The notes under the pieces are model-generated. The model did not search any database. It worked only from the letters and a program-made list of their open reading frames with translations, and had not been told where the DNA came from. Shown here one piece after another: positions 43,215 through 52,896 of a DNA stretch of 64,000 nt. Source of the stretch: an uncultured Flavobacteriaceae bacterium (GTDB lineage: Bacteria > Bacteroidota > Bacteroidia > Flavobacteriales > Flavobacteriaceae); contig CANNAC010000004.1 of NCBI GenBank assembly GCA_947502495.1, positions 1 through 64,000 on the forward strand, written 5' to 3'. Position numbers and translations under genes: made by a program. How positions within the stretch are numbered: the first letter of the stretch is position 1; every line of letters starts with the position of its first letter.

Positions 43215-45005
43215 TTATTTATTAGCTGCAATCCAATTATCAATTTTAGCTTCTAATAAAGCTAAAGGCACACAACCTGTTTCTAATACTTGGTTATGAA
43301 ACTGTCTGATATCAAATTTTTCACCTAGTTCTTTTTCCGCTTTTGCACGAAGCTCTATTATTTTTAATTGTCCGATTTTATACGATAATGCTTGTCCGGG
43401 ATTCGCCATATAACGTTCAATTTCGGCAGTGATACTCGCTTCACCTTCTGCTTCATTATCTAAAGAATATTGAATGGCTTGCTCACGCGTCCAACCTTTT
43501 ACATGCAATCCGGTATCTACTACCAAGCGAATTGCTCTGTGCATTTCCATACCAAGCATTCCGAAATACTGGTACGGATCGGTATATAAACCTAACTCTT
43601 TACCCAGAGATTCGGTATATAAAGCCCAACCTTCTCCATAGGCACTATACCAAAGTGTTTTTCTAAATTCGGGTAAATCTTCATCTTCTTGTTGTAACGA
43701 AATTTGGTAATGATGTCCTGGAATTGCTTCGTGTAAAAATAACGCTTCGTCACTAAATGTATTGTATTTGGTAACCTCTGGAATTGGTGTGTAAAAAATA
43801 CCTGGTCTTGTTCCATCTAAAGAACCTGGATTGTACTCTGCACTTGCTGATGCTTCTCTAAAAGCTTCTGTACGTCTAACCTCAAAAGCTGTTTTTGGAG
43901 TGACATCAAATAATTCTGCTAACTTTGGTTTCATGGTTTCATGAATGGTATTAAAGTTATCTAATACTTGTTGTGCGTCTGTAAAAGGCATAAGCTCTTT
44001 ATTGTTTCTTACAAAATCAAAGAAGGATATAATGTCTCCTTCATAACCAACTTCTGTTTTTACAGCTTCCATTTCCGATAAAACTCTAGCGACTTCTTTT
44101 AGTCCAAGTGCATGAATTTCATCTGCAGTCCTATTGGTGGTAGTGTACTTTTTTATTTGATGGTTGTAATATGCTGTTCCTTTTGGTATTGCAGAAAACC
44201 CACTAGATTCACGTCCTGCTTTTAAATAGGTTGTGCTCATAAAATCGTGCATTTTTTTATATGCAGGAATCACTTTCTCTTTAACCATTGTGGTGTATGA
44301 AGCGGTTAGTTTTTTCTTGTCTTCTTCCGAAAAACCTTCTGGAAAATTTTTTATTGGTTGATAAAATAAATGTGCTTCCACATTATCTTCCGCCATTGCC
44401 GCCATTTGCGGAATTACTTTTATAATTAACGATTTAGGTAAAACATAACCCGTTTTTATTCCTTCTTTCATATTGCTTTCCGCGGAAGCGAGCCAAAGTA
44501 AATAACCATCTACACGTTTTAACCAATTGTTATAATCGGTAACCGTCTCAAAAGGTTGTGCTCCAGAACCACTTGCAAGTTGCCCGATATTTAAATGCGG
44601 CGACCACATTTGATCTATTGGCATGAGGTCTTTTTTAAAGGATAAGTCGGCAAGATTAATATCAATATCCCAATTTAAAGTGGCTTTGCTTAATTTTTCA
44701 CTTTCGTTTAGGTCTGTATCTTTATAGGTATTTAAAATATTCTTATAATTGATGTAATATGCTTTTACTTTCTCTTTGTATTCTGGGGCAAGAAAATTTG
44801 GGAATTTATCATTATATCTATTGTCTCCAGCAAATGTTGCAGCTATAGGATTTAGCTTTAAACCGTCTTGATAATAGGTGTCCAGCATATTTTTAAAGTC
44901 CGTATTTACAGTGGTAACAGTTTCTGTATTTTTTGCTGTTTCCGAATCCTTTTTACATGCTGTCATGGTAACACACAAGCAAAGGATTGCTAAAATATTT
45001 TTCAT
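43215..45005 (-). CDS. DUF885 family metallopeptidase-like lipoprotein
   Basis: The 596-residue protein has a lipoprotein signal (LCVTMTACKKD). The DUF885 hallmark LHEAIPGHHYQISLQ, a HExxH-like zinc motif, lies near residue 425, with SAYGEGWALYTESLGKELG (Glu third ligand) following. These proteins resemble gluzincin-type peptidases and are periplasmic; the substrate is unknown. A repeat element abuts its 3' end. Confidence 0.88.
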   Translation of the reverse strand: MKNILAILCLCVTMTACKKDSETAKNTETVTTVNTDFKNMLDTYYQDGLKLNPIAATFAGDNRYNDKFPNFLAPEYKEKVKAYYINYKNILNTYKDTDLNESEKLSKATLNWDIDINLADLSFKKDLMPIDQMWSPHLNIGQLASGSGAQPFETVTDYNNWLKRVDGYLLWLASAESNMKEGIKTGYVLPKSLIIKVIPQMAAMAEDNVEAHLFYQPIKNFPEGFSEEDKKKLTASYTTMVKEKVIPAYKKMHDFMSTTYLKAGRESSGFSAIPKGTAYYNHQIKKYTTTNRTADEIHALGLKEVARVLSEMEAVKTEVGYEGDIISFFDFVRNNKELMPFTDAQQVLDNFNTIHETMKPKLAELFDVTPKTAFEVRRTEAFREASASAEYNPGSLDGTRPGIFYTPIPEVTKYNTFSDEALFLHEAIPGHHYQISLQQEDEDLPEFRKTLWYSAYGEGWALYTESLGKELGLYTDPYQYFGMLGMEMHRAIRLVVDTGLHVKGWTREQAIQYSLDNEAEGEASITAEIERYMANPGQALSYKIGQLKIIELRAKAEKELGEKFDIRQFHNQVLETGCVPLALLEAKIDNWIAANK

Positions 45006-45051
45006 AATTATAGAAGTTATGTTTTCTGAAAGCTAAAGATACAGTTTTAAA

Positions 45052-45086
45052 TAAAAAAAACCGCTAGTGATTGGCTAGCAGTTTTT
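45052..45086 (-). terminator. hairpin terminator after DUF6249-type gene
   Basis: AAAACCGCTAG / CTAGCAGTTTT (one mismatch) with a 7-base loop and eight T on the minus strand. Confidence 0.7.
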
Positions 45087-45107
45087 AGTATGAATAAATA
45101 GAAAGTA

Positions 45108-45455
45108 CTATTCTTTATCTAAATTTTTAGTCAGATTAAATCCAATAAATAATCCAACACCAGCCATAAAGAAAATTGTTGCAGGATAAATAGCTTCTTC
45201 ATCTAGTGACGTAAAACTATCTAATAAAGAGGCGATAAAAGTACCTAGCCCAATTCCCATTAATAATAAGGCCAAGTTTAAAATAAGGACTTTCCATATT
45301 GGAGCGGTGTGTCCCTTCGCTTTTGCGAAAATACTTGCGTCTGCGCCTTTTTCAATAAGTGCTAAGCGTTCTTTGTTTCTAGTAGAGAAGTATAAATAAA
45401 ATACTCCGAAAATTGCACCAAATATCACTGGCATAATAATTAATTCTGATCCCAT
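45108..45455 (-). CDS. DUF6249-type small membrane protein
   Basis: The 115-residue protein has three hydrophobic segments (residues about 5-22, 53-75, 87-105) and the cytoplasmic motif RNKERLALIEKGAD, common in DUF6249-like proteins. These often lie next to ECF sigma factor genes; here the sigma gene is divergent, 139 bases away, which suggests shared control. Confidence 0.78.
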   Translation of the reverse strand: MGSELIIMPVIFGAIFGVFYLYFSTRNKERLALIEKGADASIFAKAKGHTAPIWKVLILNLALLLMGIGLGTFIASLLDSFTSLDEEAIYPATIFFMAGVGLFIGFNLTKNLDKE

Positions 45456-45594
45456 AATTGTTTGTTTTTAATTGATTAATTTTATGTGTTCTTATGCTTA
45501 AGACGACAACTTTTAAATGATGGTTACAACTTTTTCAAAATATTTTTCTTTTATAGATGTAACCATGTCTATTGTTTTGTCGTCCAATGCCCAA

Positions 45595-46185
45595 ATGACC
45601 ACTAACCAAGATCAAATAATCATCCATCAAATCCTACAAGGAGATACCAAAGCATTTGCTGTATTGGTAGATCGTTATAAGGACTTGGTATTTACTTTAG
45701 CTTTACAAATGCTGAAGAATAGGGAAGAAGCAGAAGAAGTTTCGCAAGATACTTTTATTAAAGTATTTAAAAAGTTGAAAAACTTTAAAGGGGATTCTAA
45801 ATTTTCTACTTGGATTTATAGAATTGGTTATAACACCTGTTTAGATAGAATTAAAAGTAATAAGCGAAAGCAGAACACCGTTGCTATTAATGAATTTACA
45901 GCACATGAAGTAAAGACTTTAGATAATGCTTTAAGTATTATGGAAGCGCAAGAAAGTAAGCAAACCATTCAAGATTGTTTGCAAATGTTACCTGCAGATG
46001 ATTGTGCTTTGCTAACCTTATATTATTTTGAAGAACTTTCTTTAGAAGAAATTGGGAAAGTTATTGGTGTGAAAGCGAATAATGTGAAAGTGAAATTATT
46101 TAGAAGTCGAAAAAAACTAACTACCATTTTGCAGAATAAATTAGAACCAGAAATCATTGAAAGTTATGCAAGAGAAAGAAAATAA
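45595..46185 (+). CDS. ECF-type RNA polymerase sigma factor
   Basis: Region 2 is visible as FAVLVDRYKDLVFTLALQ, EEAEEVSQDTFIKVFKKL and FSTWIYRIGYNTCLDRIK, and region 4 as LPADDCALLTLYYFEELSLEEIGKVIG with the helix-turn-helix ending VKLFRSRKKL. The ATG at 45595 (MTTNQDQIII) gives a normal 196-residue ECF; the frame is open to 45517, but that part does not look like sigma. The next gene overlaps by 20 bases and is likely its regulator. Confidence 0.93.
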   Translation: MTTNQDQIIIHQILQGDTKAFAVLVDRYKDLVFTLALQMLKNREEAEEVSQDTFIKVFKKLKNFKGDSKFSTWIYRIGYNTCLDRIKSNKRKQNTVAINEFTAHEVKTLDNALSIMEAQESKQTIQDCLQMLPADDCALLTLYYFEELSLEEIGKVIGVKANNVKVKLFRSRKKLTTILQNKLEPEIIESYARERK

Positions 46186-46579
46186 AAACATAGAGGAATT
46201 AGTCGATAAGATGATGCATTCGTTATCTGTGGAATCTCCTTCGGTAGATTTCACCAATAGCATCATGGCGCAAGTGGAAGCTTTAGAAAGTAAAAAAGTA
46301 ACGACTTACAAGCCTTTAATTCCTGGTTATTTGTGGTTTGTTGGCGGGTTTTTGTTAGTTGTAATAACGGGCTATTTATTTCTAAGCACTTCTACCGAAG
46401 AATCTACTTGGTTACCTGCTTTAGATTTTAGTAAGCTTACAAATAATAGCCTAACACAGTCCCTTTCTAGCTTTAGTTTACCTAAAACATTGATGTATGT
46501 TATTCTCTCTTTAGGATTAATGATTTGTATTCAAGTTCCTGTTTTAAAACATTATTTTGATAAACGATTAGAAATATAG
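46166..46579 (+). CDS. candidate membrane anti-sigma factor
   Basis: The 137-residue protein overlaps the ECF sigma gene by 20 bases. An acidic N-terminal helix (NIEELVDKMMHSLSVESP, FTNSIMAQVEAL) is followed by two membrane segments (residues about 50-70 and 104-124). No ZAS zinc motif (HxxxCxxC) is present. Position and topology support an anti-sigma role by inference only. Confidence 0.65.
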   Translation: MQEKENKNIEELVDKMMHSLSVESPSVDFTNSIMAQVEALESKKVTTYKPLIPGYLWFVGGFLLVVITGYLFLSTSTEESTWLPALDFSKLTNNSLTQSLSSFSLPKTLMYVILSLGLMICIQVPVLKHYFDKRLEI

Positions 46580-46807
46580 TATTCAGTCATCAGTCATCAG
46601 TCATCCGTCTTCCGTCATTAGTTAAAAGGGGAAAAGGCAAAAGGCAAAAGGAGGAAGTGATAAAGAGGAAAAAAAAATATTTCTCGACATGCTCGAAATT
46701 GCATAGGTTTCCGTCTTCTTTTGCTTTTTAATAGCATTAGTTCTCGATACTAAATTGCAAAAAAGCAATTTCACTCGAAATGACAGAGGTTTCAGTATTC
46801 AGTATTT
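46580..46807. repeat. intergenic repeats: CAGTCAT microsatellite and TTCTCGATAC half-element
   Basis: CAGTCAT occurs three times near 46584-46604, followed by purine-rich GGCAAAAGGCAAAAGG. At 46741-46785, TTCTCGATAC, a hairpin ATTGC/GCAAT and CACTCGAAATGACA form a half-element of the family at 42748-43213. A truncated TTCTCGACATGCTCGAAATTG lies at 46681. No gene. Confidence 0.65.
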
Positions 46808-48049
46808 CTAATACCAACGTTTCTTTTTCTTTTTTGAAGCTTCACTTTTACGACCTTTTTTATGCTTACTTCCTGTTTTTTTAGAAGTATGTCTTACCGG
46901 TTGTGCTTTAGGATCTAAAGGATACGGATGCTCTTCTTCTACAGGAATCTGTACATTAATTAGTTGTTGAATACTTTTTACATAAGATTTTTCATCGGCA
47001 GAAACTAAAGAATACGCTGTTCCAAAATTACCAGCACGACCTGTTCTACCAATTCTATGTACGTAGGTTTCCGGTACGTTTGGTAAATCAAAATTAATAA
47101 CCGCGTCTAACTCGTTAATATCAATTCCACGAGCAGCAACATCGGTAGCAACCAAAATGTTTACATAGCCATTCTTAAACTTTTTAAGCGCATCTTGACG
47201 CAAGTTCTGGTCTTTGTCACCATGAATAGTTTCTACTTTAAAATCATTATTTAAAAGCGTTTTCTCTAACTTATCTACACCAAATTTGGTACGTCTAAAA
47301 ATAAGAATATTTCCTTTTATCGTTTTGCGAAGTAAGTGTAAACACAATTCAATTTTATCCTTTTTTGGTACATAATATAACACCTGACTCACATTTTTTG
47401 CAGCAGATGAGGTTGGCGTAACTTCGACGCGTTCTGGTGATTTTAAAATGGTATTTGCAAGTTGTTCTACTTTAAAAGGTATGGTTGCCGAAAACAATAA
47501 AATCTGCTTGTCTTCCGGACAAAGACGTTCTACTTTTTTTACATCATCAATAAATCCCATGTCCAACATAAGATCTGCTTCATCTAAAACCAAGGTTTCT
47601 ACATAGTCCAGATTTATGCAATCTTGTTTGTGTAAATCTAATAAACGTCCAGGAGTCGCAATTAAGATATCTACTCCTTTTTTTAATACGTCTTTTTGCG
47701 GCTCTATACTTGTTCCTCCATAAATAACAGTACTTGTTAAATTGGTGTTTTTGGCATAGGTTTTAAAATTCTCATGAATTTGTGCTGCTAATTCTCTTGT
47801 CGGACTTACAATTACCGCGCGTATTTTTTTTCCTTTTTTAGATCCTTCTTGCTTATCGTATAATAATTGCAAAATAGGTAAAGCAAAGGCAGCCGTTTTT
47901 CCTGTTCCTGTTTGTGCAGAGCAGATAACATCTTTTTTGTCTAGTACAAAAGGAATCGTTCTTTCTTGTACTAAGGTTGGGTTATCGTAACCAGCTTCAG
48001 CAATAGCACGTAGCAAAGGTTTGTTTAGTTGTAAGTCTTTAAATGACAT
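46808..48049 (-). CDS. DEAD-box RNA helicase
   Basis: The 413-residue protein has the full motif series: Q motif near NPTLVQERTIPF, motif I SAQTGTGKTAAF, PTRELAAQ, TPGRLLDL, VLDEADLMLDMGF (DEAD), LFSATIP, IFRRTKFGVD, ATDVAARGID and YVHRIGRTGRAG. The C-terminal tail is Lys-rich (KKKKKRWY). It is of the RhlE type by length and tail. The ATG at 48049 is preferred, because the -7 box overlaps the upstream TTG at 48067. Confidence 0.95.
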   Translation of the reverse strand: MSFKDLQLNKPLLRAIAEAGYDNPTLVQERTIPFVLDKKDVICSAQTGTGKTAAFALPILQLLYDKQEGSKKGKKIRAVIVSPTRELAAQIHENFKTYAKNTNLTSTVIYGGTSIEPQKDVLKKGVDILIATPGRLLDLHKQDCINLDYVETLVLDEADLMLDMGFIDDVKKVERLCPEDKQILLFSATIPFKVEQLANTILKSPERVEVTPTSSAAKNVSQVLYYVPKKDKIELCLHLLRKTIKGNILIFRRTKFGVDKLEKTLLNNDFKVETIHGDKDQNLRQDALKKFKNGYVNILVATDVAARGIDINELDAVINFDLPNVPETYVHRIGRTGRAGNFGTAYSLVSADEKSYVKSIQQLINVQIPVEEEHPYPLDPKAQPVRHTSKKTGSKHKKGRKSEASKKKKKRWY

Positions 48050-48064
48050 GGAATTAATTTTGTA

Positions 48065-48072
48065 CAAAGATA
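48065..48072 (-). promoter_or_regulatory. -7 box TATCTTTG for the DEAD-box helicase gene
   Basis: The minus strand reads TATCTTTG 15 bases before the ATG at 48049. No TTG at -33. Confidence 0.45.
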
Positions 48073-48168
48073 ACTTAAAAGTAATGGAAGTCTTGAGATA
48101 AAATTCGCCCTTTTTTTAAACAAGATTATCGGTTGTTTTGCTTCCTGAAATGCGATGCAGCAAACCGG

Positions 48169-50427
48169 TTAATTAAAAACCGATTTATACTTTAATGCCA
48201 CATTGGTTAAATTGATAGATAAGGATTTTAGCCAAAGTAATTGATTACTAATTAAATGCGCTTCTTGCAAATTTAACAGGGCTTTATCATCAATTTGTGT
48301 CTGACCAGCTTCAATAGCTATATCTCGTTTTAGCGATAAATCTTCATATCGTTTTTGAAGTTTCTCATGCGCTTGATCTATTTCTTTTTCTTCGGAAATG
48401 GCAACCGTTTTAGTACTTTCTAATTTGGAAGCTGCATGTTTTAAGGAGTTGGAAATACTGTCAATAATCGTATCAAATTCCTCGGAAGCGGAAGTCGTAT
48501 GGTGATTCAATATATAACTACCAATAGATGCTATGGCAGAAAGTATGGTGTGGTTTAATGTTACTATATCATAAATTAAAACCGATTCTTTTTGTTTCGA
48601 TTTAGGGTCTTGTGTTACTCTTTGAAACGCCGCATTTAGATTGCTCATGGCTAAAAAAGCTTCTTTTCTATATAATTTATATGCCAATCTATTCGCTTCT
48701 TTATGGTGGTATAATTTTTTAGTGGCTTCTAAATAATTACTATTGGATGTCATTACATTTACAATCACCGAATCTAAGTTTTTATATTCCCAACTTGGGA
48801 AAAGTATGTAATTCGCCAAAACGGCAATACTAGCTCCAAGTACGGTATCTATAACGCGATATTGTACCACCAAAAAAGCGTTGGGATCGATCAACGAATA
48901 AACAAATACAATATTTAAGGTTATAAAAGCAGCTCCAGCTTTATAGCTTTGCTGTATTAGAGAAAACGCAAAGGTTAGTGAAATTACCGCCAACACCATA
49001 TAAACGGTCGTGTTTTGGGTAATTAAAATAATGGTTGTTGCTATTATGGCGCCAATGATCGTTCCTATAATTCGGTTTTTAGAGCGCTCTTTGGTGAGTC
49101 CATAATTTGGTCGCATGATAACAACAATACTTAATACAATCCAATAGGCATTTTTTAAGTCTAAAACACTTCCTAAAAGAAAGCCAAAAACAATAGCTGC
49201 TGTAAGTCGTAAAGCATGCCTAAGCATTGGTGATTTTAAACTAAAATGCTGAAGTAGTATATTAAAGTTGTACTCTTGGGAGGTTAAAAATTGTTTCGAA
49301 TCTTGCGCTTTTAAAGAGGCTTTGGTGTTGTCTTTTACTTTCTTTAAAACACGTCTAATGGCTTTAACTTCTTGTAATAATTGCTTTTGGTAATCTTGAA
49401 GGTTTCTAAGTGTGATTGCGCCTTCTCGTGCTTTTGGCAAGCCTACTTCGTCTACATAATCTTGAATTGCCTTTTCGGTGTTTTTATAGGTTTTATTTAA
49501 TAAATCCATTTCCGGAAGCTCGCCTTTCTTTATTAAAAGTTCGGATAAAGTGATGAGGTGATTTCCCATTACTTTATTCATTTTTTTAAAAGATTTTAAA
49601 TGGGTTTTATGCAAACCAAATAGCGAATCTATTTTCGAATAATCTAAGGAGTTTGCTAAAGCCAATTCAAAAATATCGACTAAAGATATAAATATTAAAA
49701 GGCGTCGCTCGTTAGAAAAAGATCTACCAGAACGTTTTCTGCCTTCTAGTAATAACTCTCTTAACGTTTCGTGTTTCTCGCTTATTTGTGTTTGTAGGAT
49801 TAATGCTTTTTTTGAAAATTTTTCACGCTTATTTGGTTTTGTAAGTAGCTTGGCTCTTATTTTTAAATATTGTCCAGTAAGGGATAAGGTATCCGATAAT
49901 AGCTGGTCATCATCTTTTCTTGGAAACAACCAATTAGAAAGTAAGGATACCGCTAAATACCATAAACCTCCAATTCCTAATAAACCAACGTGAAGCAGTA
50001 TCGATTTTAAATCTGTTTTTTCTACCGCTAAGGCTAATACAATAGCTAATAAGCCAGAAAAAGATATTAAAGATGCTCGAAATCCGTATACCGAAATCAA
50101 ACTAATAGCAAAACTTAAAACCGCAATTGCTAGTAGTAATACAGCAAAGATAGGTTTGGTTACAAGTACTATAAACGTTACCAATATAGTAAGGATAATA
50201 CTAATTAAAATCCCATTTATTTTGCGTTTTAAACTTCCAGGAACATCACTTGGTGCATTTAAAAAAGTACCAAGCGCTAGGGCAGGAGCGAATGGAAATA
50301 AGTCGATAGCATTAAAAATAACCAAAGGAGAAACTACCGCGATAGTAAGTACAATACCTCTGTAAAAGCTAGAACCTTTAAGGAATAATTCGGTGGTTTT
50401 TAAATACGTTTTCAACTTGTTTTGCAT
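48169..50427 (-). CDS. FUSC-family membrane protein (YccS/YhfK-like)
   Basis: The 752-residue protein contains two sets of hydrophobic segments (residues about 20-170 and 400-530), each followed by a soluble helical part. The FUSC signature is visible in HALRLTAAIVFGFLLGSVLDLKNAYWIVLSIVVIMRPNYGLTKERSKNRIIGTIIG (residues about 395-455). FUSC proteins are linked to fusaric acid or aromatic acid efflux; no membrane-fusion or outer-membrane partner is adjacent. The long coiled-coil-like tail is normal for YccS relatives. Confidence 0.88.
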   Translation of the reverse strand: MQNKLKTYLKTTELFLKGSSFYRGIVLTIAVVSPLVIFNAIDLFPFAPALALGTFLNAPSDVPGSLKRKINGILISIILTILVTFIVLVTKPIFAVLLLAIAVLSFAISLISVYGFRASLISFSGLLAIVLALAVEKTDLKSILLHVGLLGIGGLWYLAVSLLSNWLFPRKDDDQLLSDTLSLTGQYLKIRAKLLTKPNKREKFSKKALILQTQISEKHETLRELLLEGRKRSGRSFSNERRLLIFISLVDIFELALANSLDYSKIDSLFGLHKTHLKSFKKMNKVMGNHLITLSELLIKKGELPEMDLLNKTYKNTEKAIQDYVDEVGLPKAREGAITLRNLQDYQKQLLQEVKAIRRVLKKVKDNTKASLKAQDSKQFLTSQEYNFNILLQHFSLKSPMLRHALRLTAAIVFGFLLGSVLDLKNAYWIVLSIVVIMRPNYGLTKERSKNRIIGTIIGAIIATTIILITQNTTVYMVLAVISLTFAFSLIQQSYKAGAAFITLNIVFVYSLIDPNAFLVVQYRVIDTVLGASIAVLANYILFPSWEYKNLDSVIVNVMTSNSNYLEATKKLYHHKEANRLAYKLYRKEAFLAMSNLNAAFQRVTQDPKSKQKESVLIYDIVTLNHTILSAIASIGSYILNHHTTSASEEFDTIIDSISNSLKHAASKLESTKTVAISEEKEIDQAHEKLQKRYEDLSLKRDIAIEAGQTQIDDKALLNLQEAHLISNQLLWLKSLSINLTNVALKYKSVFN

Positions 50428-50504
50428 CGTAATGCAAAGGTAGTTTAATTGTTTTTAGCGATGTGAATCTTGTGTTAATTATAAAACAAGAAAGTCTACG
50501 GATA

Positions 50505-51512
50505 TTAACTTTTGGTTATGTTTATGATATAGGTGGCAACAATATCATCTGCCATTTTTAAGTGCACATCATAATCGCCTTTTTGTGTAATTTGAGAGGT
50601 GAAACTTAGATAGCCATTTTCGTTTTTAAGATCATAAATAGGAAATGCTTTTTCCAGCATTCCTGAATATTGAATAAGTGCTATTTTATTGGAGTTAATC
50701 GCTTTTAGAGTTTTAAAACGAAACCTGATTTCTTCGTTTACTTCATAGGTGCTTTCCATTTCTTTCGGAGTTACAGGAATTATTTTATGTGTAAACGTTT
50801 CGCCATAAACTAGTGGAGAAGCAATAAATTCGGAAGCTATTAAAGTAGTATCTAATAACCATTTTTTTTGTGACGGATAATGATTCTTCGCAAACAATAC
50901 TGGATCCGTTAAAAAGTAACCATCATTATAATCTTGCACAAAACGCGAATAGTTCATCATATAACCACTAGACCAAGTAGCATCACATAAATACCATTTG
51001 TTGTCTAGTTTTACGGCATTCCACGAATGATTTACTAATTCTAAATCGAAAACATTTGCTTCTGTAGATCGACCATAACCATTAATAATTTTGCATTCGA
51101 TATTCGCTATAAAACACAATTCTTTAATTAAATAGGCATAACCAGTACACATGGTTTTTTTGTTTTTCAAGAGCGTTGCAAACGCTATTTTCTTGTAGGT
51201 ATCATTCCATTTTAAATAGGCTACACTATCGTTTTTTAGTTTTTTTCTTTGCTTTGTAACTTTGCTGTCTTGTTTGGCATCTCCTTTTATATTTTGACAA
51301 ACCCAAGTGTAAATCGCTCTAAATTTCTCCACATCAGTAGGTAGTTTATGCGTAAGGTGATACGCAAGTAACGGAAGGTTTTCTAAACCTTTGCCTTCGT
51401 GAAGCATTGCCGTATTATCTGCAATGGTGAAGTCGATGTTTTTAAAATCGGATACTTGCGCAATAGCACTATTTAAAAAGAAAATAGCAATATAAAAGAG
51501 AATTTTGTTCAT
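50505..51512 (-). CDS. secreted transglutaminase-like protein
   Basis: The 335-residue protein has a signal peptide (FFLNSAIAQ). The transglutaminase-like triad is visible: Cys in KTMCTGYAYLIKELC, His in VNHSWNAVKLDNKWYLCDATW and Asp in the same strand. KFRAIYTWVCQNI matches the helix that precedes the domain. The last 90 residues form a beta-domain. Activity (peptidase or cross-linking) is unknown. It follows the regulatory-domain protein gene by 8 bases. Confidence 0.85.
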   Translation of the reverse strand: MNKILFYIAIFFLNSAIAQVSDFKNIDFTIADNTAMLHEGKGLENLPLLAYHLTHKLPTDVEKFRAIYTWVCQNIKGDAKQDSKVTKQRKKLKNDSVAYLKWNDTYKKIAFATLLKNKKTMCTGYAYLIKELCFIANIECKIINGYGRSTEANVFDLELVNHSWNAVKLDNKWYLCDATWSSGYMMNYSRFVQDYNDGYFLTDPVLFAKNHYPSQKKWLLDTTLIASEFIASPLVYGETFTHKIIPVTPKEMESTYEVNEEIRFRFKTLKAINSNKIALIQYSGMLEKAFPIYDLKNENGYLSFTSQITQKGDYDVHLKMADDIVATYIINITKS

Positions 51513-51520
51513 GTGTTTTT

Positions 51521-52198
51521 TTATTGTTTTTTGGAAGCATACACTTTTTTAACCGCAACTTTTCCTGTGATAATGCAAGCATCCATGGTCATATCTACCT
51601 GTAGATTAATTTTAGAAATGGAATTTTCACTAGTAACAATTAGCTTTTTAGTTTTATAACCAACATAACTAAATAATAAAACATCTCCTTTTTTTAGTTT
51701 TTTAGGAAACTCAAAATAGCCATCAAAATCGGTACTTGTTCCTATGGTCGAGTTTTGTAAAATGACTGTTGCCGTAGGTAATGTCAAACCGTTTTCGTCT
51801 AAAACAGTTCCTTTTACTTCTATTTCTTGTTGTTGGTCTACGGTATTTATTTCGGAAGGATTTCCTGTAGTTTCCACTTTTTTAGTGTCTTGTGCTTGTG
51901 CCGAAGTCATGCTGAAAATAGATAAACACGCTAAGCCAATACCGCTTACAATACTGCGGATTTTACTTTTTTCGGTTTGTTGGCTATACGTCGTTAATTG
52001 GTTGCTTTTAAATCTTCCGCAAGTGTTTTCGGTTTCTCTAGTTTTAAAATAAGTAATAATCTCTGAAGCAGGAATTGCCGTGAAGTCGATCACTTCTTTT
52101 GTGCAAGAACCACAAAAACCACCTTTTGCCGTTGGCGAAAATGTATTGAAATCTTCAGAACAAGGTGTGTGAATGTTTAATTGGATTTGATTTTTCAT
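51521..52198 (-). CDS. membrane protein with Cys-rich N-terminal motif and carboxypeptidase-like regulatory domain
   Basis: Residues 1-60 are a cytoplasmic motif with Cys pairs (HTPCSEDF, GGFCGSCTKEVIDFT, ENTCGRFKSNQL), seen in many Bacteroidota proteins. One membrane segment follows (about residues 82-102, LACLSIFSMTSAQAQ), then a CarbopepD_reg_2 beta-sandwich (VKGTVLDENGLTLPTATVIL, FDGYFEF, FSYVGYKT). The four cysteines suggest a metal or redox site. It lies upstream of the transglutaminase-like gene, probably in one operon. Confidence 0.78.
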   Translation of the reverse strand: MKNQIQLNIHTPCSEDFNTFSPTAKGGFCGSCTKEVIDFTAIPASEIITYFKTRETENTCGRFKSNQLTTYSQQTEKSKIRSIVSGIGLACLSIFSMTSAQAQDTKKVETTGNPSEINTVDQQQEIEVKGTVLDENGLTLPTATVILQNSTIGTSTDFDGYFEFPKKLKKGDVLLFSYVGYKTKKLIVTSENSISKINLQVDMTMDACIITGKVAVKKVYASKKQ

Positions 52199-52314
52199 GA
52201 TATAAAGTTTTAATGTTAGTATACATCAAACCTATATATCTTATAGGGGTTTTAAAACCGATAATTAGTAAACGTCGCTTTTCAATGCGTGAAGTATCTT
52301 TTTGGGGAAGTTAG

Positions 52315-52875
52315 CTAATTGCACAAATTCGCTTTTATGCCTAACTGGTTTGCAAGCTTGCGTCTTCTTAAAGTTATTGTATTCGGATCGGTTTTTAAAA
52401 ACTGAATCGGTAATTCGGTTTCTAAGGTAATCGCTTCAAAAGTAGTTTGTTGTTCCAAAAAGCATTCTGAGGCATAAGTTTTACTGTTGTAGATGAATTC
52501 AAACTCTATAACGTAAAGAAATTCTGCTACCTTTTTAGAATTTCCGCCATGAAAAGCACTTGTGGTATGCGAATAGTCATCCACTCTTTTATTGGTCACT
52601 TTTGCAGTGGTATAGCTTCCGTGTTTTTTAGTCAGTGCTTGTTCGTAATAATGCAGGATGCTAGAAGGAAGTACATATAACATAAATCCTGTACTTAGTA
52701 TAATAAAGGCAAATCCGAAAAGCATAAATCCGAATTTATTTTCTTCCACATTGCTTCCTAGATAAGCAAAAGCACTTCCAAATAAAACGAAAACCAACCA
52801 AATACTAAAAAGCCCTAAATGTTGTTTTAGGGCAAATAGTATAAACTTTTTTCTATCGGAAAAGGGAAGTTTCAA
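52315..52875 (-). CDS. DUF3592-like membrane protein
   Basis: The 186-residue protein has two membrane segments (residues about 20-40 and 47-68) and a C-terminal beta-rich domain (TTAKVTNKRVDDYSH, YVIEFEFIYNSKTYASECF, LPIQFLKTDPN), a pattern like DUF3592. Function unknown. Same strand as miaE, 21 bases downstream of it. Confidence 0.6.
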   Translation of the reverse strand: MKLPFSDRKKFILFALKQHLGLFSIWLVFVLFGSAFAYLGSNVEENKFGFMLFGFAFIILSTGFMLYVLPSSILHYYEQALTKKHGSYTTAKVTNKRVDDYSHTTSAFHGGNSKKVAEFLYVIEFEFIYNSKTYASECFLEQQTTFEAITLETELPIQFLKTDPNTITLRRRKLANQLGIKANLCN

Positions 52876-52896
52876 AAGCTGTTTGGTTATAGGAAT

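Noticed and set aside
42667-43225. Plus-strand frames of 70-76 codons between 42.6 and 43.2 kb
   Set aside because: They run through the 105-bp repeat elements and inherit their repetition; no coding signature.
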